NCBI GenBank assembly: GCA_033026295.1
Contig: CM065186.1
Coordinates: 19,317,672 to 19,381,671, forward strand
Direction of reading: 5' to 3'
Source: Channa striata
Taxonomy: Eukaryota; Chordata; Actinopteri; Anabantiformes; Channidae
DNA length: 64,000 nt
Shown: in pieces, positions 63,501 to 64,000 of the stretch
Position numbering within the stretch: position 1 is the first letter of the stretch
Layout: each line of letters begins with the position of its first letter
The notes under the pieces: model-generated
What the model was told of the DNA's origin: nothing
The model's input: the letters and a program-made list of their open reading frames with translations, nothing else
Database searches by the model: none
Position numbers and translations under genes: made by a program

Positions 63501-64000
63501 AAAAACAAGTAAACAATGATGAACACTACGAAAATGCACAACTAAAATTACCTTGTGTCCTCGTGGAAGAAGTATGTCGCATGACTGATTTGGCTTGCCC
63601 CCACATGCTGACACACTGGAAGGGTACTTATGGAGCACAAGATCGAACGATAACTAACACCCCCCACCCCCTTCTCCTTAACTGTACTGCGAGGTCCCTT
63701 CAAAGATTTGTTCTGCAGTAAGGTGGCAGATTGTTGGGTGATGAATGAGAGCGGGGAGTCAGGCCCTTCAAATGGCTGTAAGCTGCCTGCATTGATTTTT
63801 AGTTCCTCACAAACTGTCTCTAGGGAAAACACAGCTATCGCCTACGGTGCCTGATGTACAGTGCTGCCTCCTCAAAACTCACTCCGGCAACTCTACTGCA
63901 CATTGAGTGGGCTACACATGTGACCTGAACCTGATGAGAACAGAGCACAAATACAATCTCTGCTTCGAGAGAAGTAGAAAAGTGTGTTGTATAGAATTTA
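60591..64000. other. non-coding, no recognised feature
   Basis: No recognisable exon, tRNA or interspersed repeat. The 121- and 153-codon plus-strand frames at 60587 and 61990 lack motifs and are treated as chance. Confidence 0.5.

Noticed and set aside
1..64000. CRISPR arrays, phage or bacterial systems, viral genes
   Set aside because: The spaced-repeat-like signals are microsatellites or LINE tails. No regular repeat-spacer pattern and no prokaryotic or viral coding signature was seen.

Overview
The window looks like intronic and intergenic DNA from a ray-finned (teleost) fish. It is AT-leaning and has no bacterial-style operons. Dinucleotide microsatellites are frequent, and there are many copies of typical teleost interspersed repeats: L2-type LINEs with a TTGAA-repeat tail, tRNA-derived SINEs, a second LINE with a TTATC-type tail, and a hAT-like terminus. 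Nearly all of the open reading frames of 60-170 codons look like chance; only a few carry family motifs.

The one protein gene I can support is on the minus strand: a teleost ortholog of PTPRG (receptor-type tyrosine phosphatase gamma). Two consecutive exons of its extracellular carbonic-anhydrase-like domain lie at 37732-37550 and 26723-26575. Both have good splice sites and matching phases, separated by an intron of about 10.8 kb. Together they encode about 110 residues, from the start of the domain to the segment before the third zinc-ligand position. The first zinc-ligand histidine is replaced, as expected for a non-catalytic, ligand-binding domain. A possible signal-peptide exon lies upstream at 43800-43657, but the exon needed to join it was not found. 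The next downstream exon was not found below 26575 either, so most of the window is large ptprg introns and perhaps 5' flank.

Layout by coordinate: 1-26.5 kb is repeat-punctuated non-coding DNA (L2 tails at 3.5 and 22.3 kb, SINE at 6.8 kb, a diverged dispersed repeat at 8.3-8.7 kb, an internally deleted L2 at 18.1-19.1 kb, and a LINE/SINE composite at 22.9-23.3 kb). The stretch 26.6-37.7 kb is the ptprg intron flanked by the two exons; it holds an L2 relic at 30.1-30.7 kb, two SINE copies, a hAT-like end and a long inverted repeat. The stretch 37.7-64 kb holds another L2 relic at 40.5-41.1 kb, three copies of a second SINE-like family, several microsatellites, a minus-strand LINE at 59.0-60.2 kb and a degenerate TTCAGC-type repeat beside it.

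No CRISPR array, rRNA, functional tRNA, CpG-island promoter or novel multi-gene system is visible. The most useful leads are the candidate 5' exon, the roughly 200-bp palindromic element next to a ptprg exon, the composite and deleted LINEs, and several complex repeat-free blocks that could be conserved non-coding elements.
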